Source: Methyloferula stellata AR4 (GTDB lineage Bacteria; Pseudomonadota; Alphaproteobacteria; Rhizobiales; Beijerinckiaceae). From it: a stretch of 64,000 nt of DNA. The DNA lies in contig NZ_ARWA01000001.1 of assembly GCF_000385335.1 (NCBI RefSeq), positions 2,620,001 to 2,684,000 of the forward strand, in the 5' to 3' direction. Every line of letters begins with the position of its first letter. Position 1 is the first letter of the stretch. Made by a program: the position numbers and the translations under genes. The notes under the pieces were generated by a model. It did no database searches. It was not told the origin of the DNA and saw only the letters and a program-made list of their open reading frames with translations. Below are positions 62,012-64,000 of the stretch, one piece after another.

Positions 62012-62959
62012 ATGGCGAAAATCTTCATCGATGGCGAAGCGGGCACGACGGGCCTCGGCATTCGCGCGCGGCTCGCCGCCATGCCGGGCATCGAGCTCAA
62101 AAGCCTCGCCGATAAGGATCGCAAGACTCCCGAGGCCAAATTGGCTTTGCTGCGCGAGGTCGATCTCGTCATCCTCTGCCTGCCAGACGATGCTGCCAAA
62201 GAGACGGTGGCGCTCGCAGCTACGCTCGGCGACAAAGCCCCGAAGCTTCTCGATGCCTCGACGGCGCATCGCGTGGCGGCGGGCTGGGTCTATGGCTTTC
62301 CTGAGCTGGCGCCGGGGCAGGCCGACGCCATCGCAAAGGCTAAGTGCGTCGCAAATCCGGGATGCTATGCGACGGGCGCCATCGCGCTGTTGCGGCCGCT
62401 CGTCGATGCCGGTCTGGTGCCTGCCGATTTCCCCGTCACGATCAATGCCGTCTCCGGCTATAGCGGCGGCGGCAAGTCGATGATCGAGTCCTACGAGAAA
62501 AAGACGGCGCCCGATTTCGAGCTTTATGGCTTGAAGCTCGACCATAAGCATCTGCCCGAAATCGAGACTTACGCGGGCCTCACGCGGCGGCCGATCTTCG
62601 TGCCGTCGGTCGGCAATTTCGCGCAAGGCATGCTCGTCTCCATACCGCTCTTTCTGGACGAACTGCCGGCGCATCCGAAAGCCGCCGATCTGGAGGCTGC
62701 GTTAAAAGCGCGCTACGGCACGACCTCTCATGTTCGTGTGATGACGGACAATGGTTCCGGACGTATCGAAGCTCTATCTCTGAACGGGCGCGACGATCTC
62801 GAATTATCGGTCTTCGGCGATGAAGCTCAGCGTCAGGCCGTGCTCGTCGCGAAGCTCGACAATCTCGGCAAGGGCGCATCCGGCGCGGCCGTTCAAAACA
62901 TGAGCCTGATGCTCGGGCTCGATAAAAACGATCTTTCCGCGCGTCATGCCCGGCCTTGA
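62012..62959 (+). CDS. argC: N-acetyl-gamma-glutamyl-phosphate reductase (type 2)
   Basis: A 315-residue NADPH enzyme of arginine synthesis. [17 protein letters not shown] opens the nucleotide fold, the catalytic cysteine is in [13 protein letters not shown], and the histidine region is LDHKHLPEI. The short length marks the type 2 (non-fused, proteobacterial) form. ATGs at 62003 and 62012 are both possible. The last residues (ARHARP) and the stop codon are read from the class B repeat that begins at 62942, so the C-terminus has been reshaped by the element. Confidence 0.94.
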   Translation: MAKIFIDGEAGTTGLGIRARLAAMPGIELKSLADKDRKTPEAKLALLREVDLVILCLPDDAAKETVALAATLGDKAPKLLDASTAHRVAAGWVYGFPELAPGQADAIAKAKCVANPGCYATGAIALLRPLVDAGLVPADFPVTINAVSGYSGGGKSMIESYEKKTAPDFELYGLKLDHKHLPEIETYAGLTRRPIFVPSVGNFAQGMLVSIPLFLDELPAHPKAADLEAALKARYGTTSHVRVMTDNGSGRIEALSLNGRDDLELSVFGDEAQRQAVLVAKLDNLGKGASGAAVQNMSLMLGLDKNDLSARHARP

Positions 62960-63033
62960 GCCGGGCATCCAGGCACAGCCTTATTGATGCATGCATCGAT
63001 GCTTGGATACGCGGGTCAAGCCCGCGTATGACG
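62942..63033. repeat. Palindromic intergenic repeat, class B, copy 3
   Basis: It starts CGTCATGCCCGGCCTTGAGC and ends GGGTCAAGCCCGCGTATGACG, with CCCGGC/GCCGGG and GCGGG/CCCGC hairpins and ATCCAGGCA matched by TGCTTGGAT. The 5' 18 bp are coding for argC. Confidence 0.85.
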
Positions 63034-63053
63034 CTCCGCAAGTGAGCGGTGAC

Positions 63054-64000
63054 ATGAATCAAACCATCAAAGTTCCGCCTGCGCCCACGCCGGTCATCAC
63101 CGGGCCGCTGACCCTGTTGCTTGCCGTCGCCTGCGGGCTGATCGTGGCCAATATCTATTACATTCAGCCTTTGGCCGGATGGGTTGCCGAAGACATCGGA
63201 CTGCCGGCTTCCGCCACAGGCCTGCTCGTGACGTTCACGCAGATCGGCTATGGGCTCGGGCTGATCTTCGTCGTGCCGCTCGGCGATATCGTCACCGGCC
63301 GGCGCTTGATCGTGACGATCCTGTCTCTGTTGACCTTGGCGCTTCTCGGGCTTGCCTACGCGTTTTCATCGGCGCTCGTGCTTGCCGCGTCCTTGCTCGT
63401 CGGCATCACATCGGTCGTCGCACAAGTGATCGTGCCTTTCGCCGGCAATCTCGCACCCGACGAACATCGTGGCCGCGTCGTCGGCAATGTGATGAGCGGA
63501 CTTTTGTTCGGCATCATGCTGTCGCGGCCAATATCGAGCTTTCTCTCGCATTGGTTCGGCTGGCGTTCGATCTTCGTCATTTCCGCCGTGGTCATGGCGG
63601 TGCTCGCCGCCGTGATGCGGCAGAAACTTCCGCAAGGAAAGCCGTCATCGACGCTGAGCTACGCCGGCATTCTGCGCTCGCTGCCGGGCTATATCGTCGA
63701 ATATCCGCTGCTGCGCCGCCGCGCGCTTTATCATGCCGCGCTCTTTGGCGCCTTCAGCCTGTTTTGGACGGCGGTGCCTTTGCTGCTCGTCCGCGATCCC
63801 TTTGGTCTCGATCAAAGCGGTATCGCGCTCTTCAGTCTTGCGGGTGCCGCCGGCGCGCTCGTCGCGCCGCTCGCCGGACGCGCGGCCGATCGCGGCTGGA
63901 CGAGACCCCTGACGGGCGCCGCGATCGTCTTTGTCGGCTTTTCCTTCATTCTCTGCCTTTGGGCCGCGCATATTCAATCCGTGCTTTTGCTGGCAGGAGC
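63054..64000 (+). CDS. MFS transporter, 3' end outside the window
   Basis: The reading frame opens at the ATG at 63054 and runs off the window after about 315 residues. At least nine hydrophobic helices are visible, with the family loop GDIVTGRRLIV between helices 2 and 3, and PDEHRGRVVG near helix 5. It belongs to the major facilitator drug/sugar efflux group (arabinose-efflux-like). The substrate is unknown. It starts 20 bp after a class B repeat. Confidence 0.88.
   Translation, partial: MNQTIKVPPAPTPVITGPLTLLLAVACGLIVANIYYIQPLAGWVAEDIGLPASATGLLVTFTQIGYGLGLIFVVPLGDIVTGRRLIVTILSLLTLALLGLAYAFSSALVLAASLLVGITSVVAQVIVPFAGNLAPDEHRGRVVGNVMSGLLFGIMLSRPISSFLSHWFGWRSIFVISAVVMAVLAAVMRQKLPQGKPSSTLSYAGILRSLPGYIVEYPLLRRRALYHAALFGAFSLFWTAVPLLLVRDPFGLDQSGIALFSLAGAAGALVAPLAGRAADRGWTRPLTGAAIVFVGFSFILCLWAAHIQSVLLLAG

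Noticed and set aside
1-64000. tRNA, rRNA, CRISPR arrays and prophage
   Set aside because: I looked for T-arm-like GGTTCGAATCC words, regularly spaced direct repeats and phage structural genes and found none that hold up by eye. A dedicated RNA search could still find a tRNA I missed.

Overview
The window looks like chromosomal DNA of an alphaproteobacterium of the order Hyphomicrobiales, possibly the Beijerinckiaceae side. The case rests on moderately high GC, alphaproteobacterial forms of topA, rnr, dnaE, mgtE and a double-domain NitT/TauT permease, DUF983/DUF2842/DUF779/DUF423 genes, and several classes of long palindromic intergenic repeats typical of this order. The genus is an inference. 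I found no tRNA, rRNA, CRISPR array, prophage or intact insertion sequence.

Layout. 0-9 kb: a leftward block (NUDIX hydrolase cut by the window edge, DUF983, RNase R, topoisomerase I) diverges from pyrB and a dihydroorotase-like gene whose metal-binding HxH is lost. 9-17 kb: membrane diguanylate cyclase, small conserved protein, polysaccharide deacetylase, MgtE, and a NitT/TauT-type ABC pair without a binding protein. 17-31 kb: GH25 lipoprotein, a MarR regulator diverging from a two-domain VOC protein, DUF779 plus aldehyde dehydrogenase, a YeiH-type exporter, aldo/keto reductase, Zn-alcohol dehydrogenase, an isoprenylcysteine methyltransferase-like membrane protein, prfB with its programmed +1 frameshift, rhomboid protease, CBS protein and patatin. 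31-37 kb: hisI, folE, an IscU-like scaffold, a MipA/OmpV porin, yidD, an orphan sulfate-binding protein, nitroreductase and small genes. 37-43 kb: a B12-binding radical SAM protein, then a patchy stretch of small unknown genes and an FkbM methyltransferase. 43-48 kb: dnaE and lpdA. 48-57 kb: an exopolysaccharide locus (sugar-phosphate transferase, glycosyltransferase, Wza-like and Wzc-like export proteins, GNAT, deacetylase). 57-64 kb: DUF2842, heme A synthase, metY, rplM-rpsI, argC and the start of an MFS transporter.

The most unusual signal is a pair of related leader sequences near 41.8 and 42.9 kb, in opposite orientation, each directly upstream of a different small gene. They share a 42-nt block with one mismatch and a second block that ends in the Shine-Dalgarno. 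In both, the Shine-Dalgarno can be closed into a hairpin, but with different pairing bases, which suggests a mobile or duplicated RNA switch. Other points of note are the pseudo-dihydroorotase, a Wzc-like protein without a kinase P-loop or tyrosine tail, a perfect 12-bp palindrome in the MarR/VOC divergent promoter, similar palindromes ahead of two sulfate-related genes, and at least five classes of palindromic repeat, several lying inside apparent operons and one supplying the end of argC.
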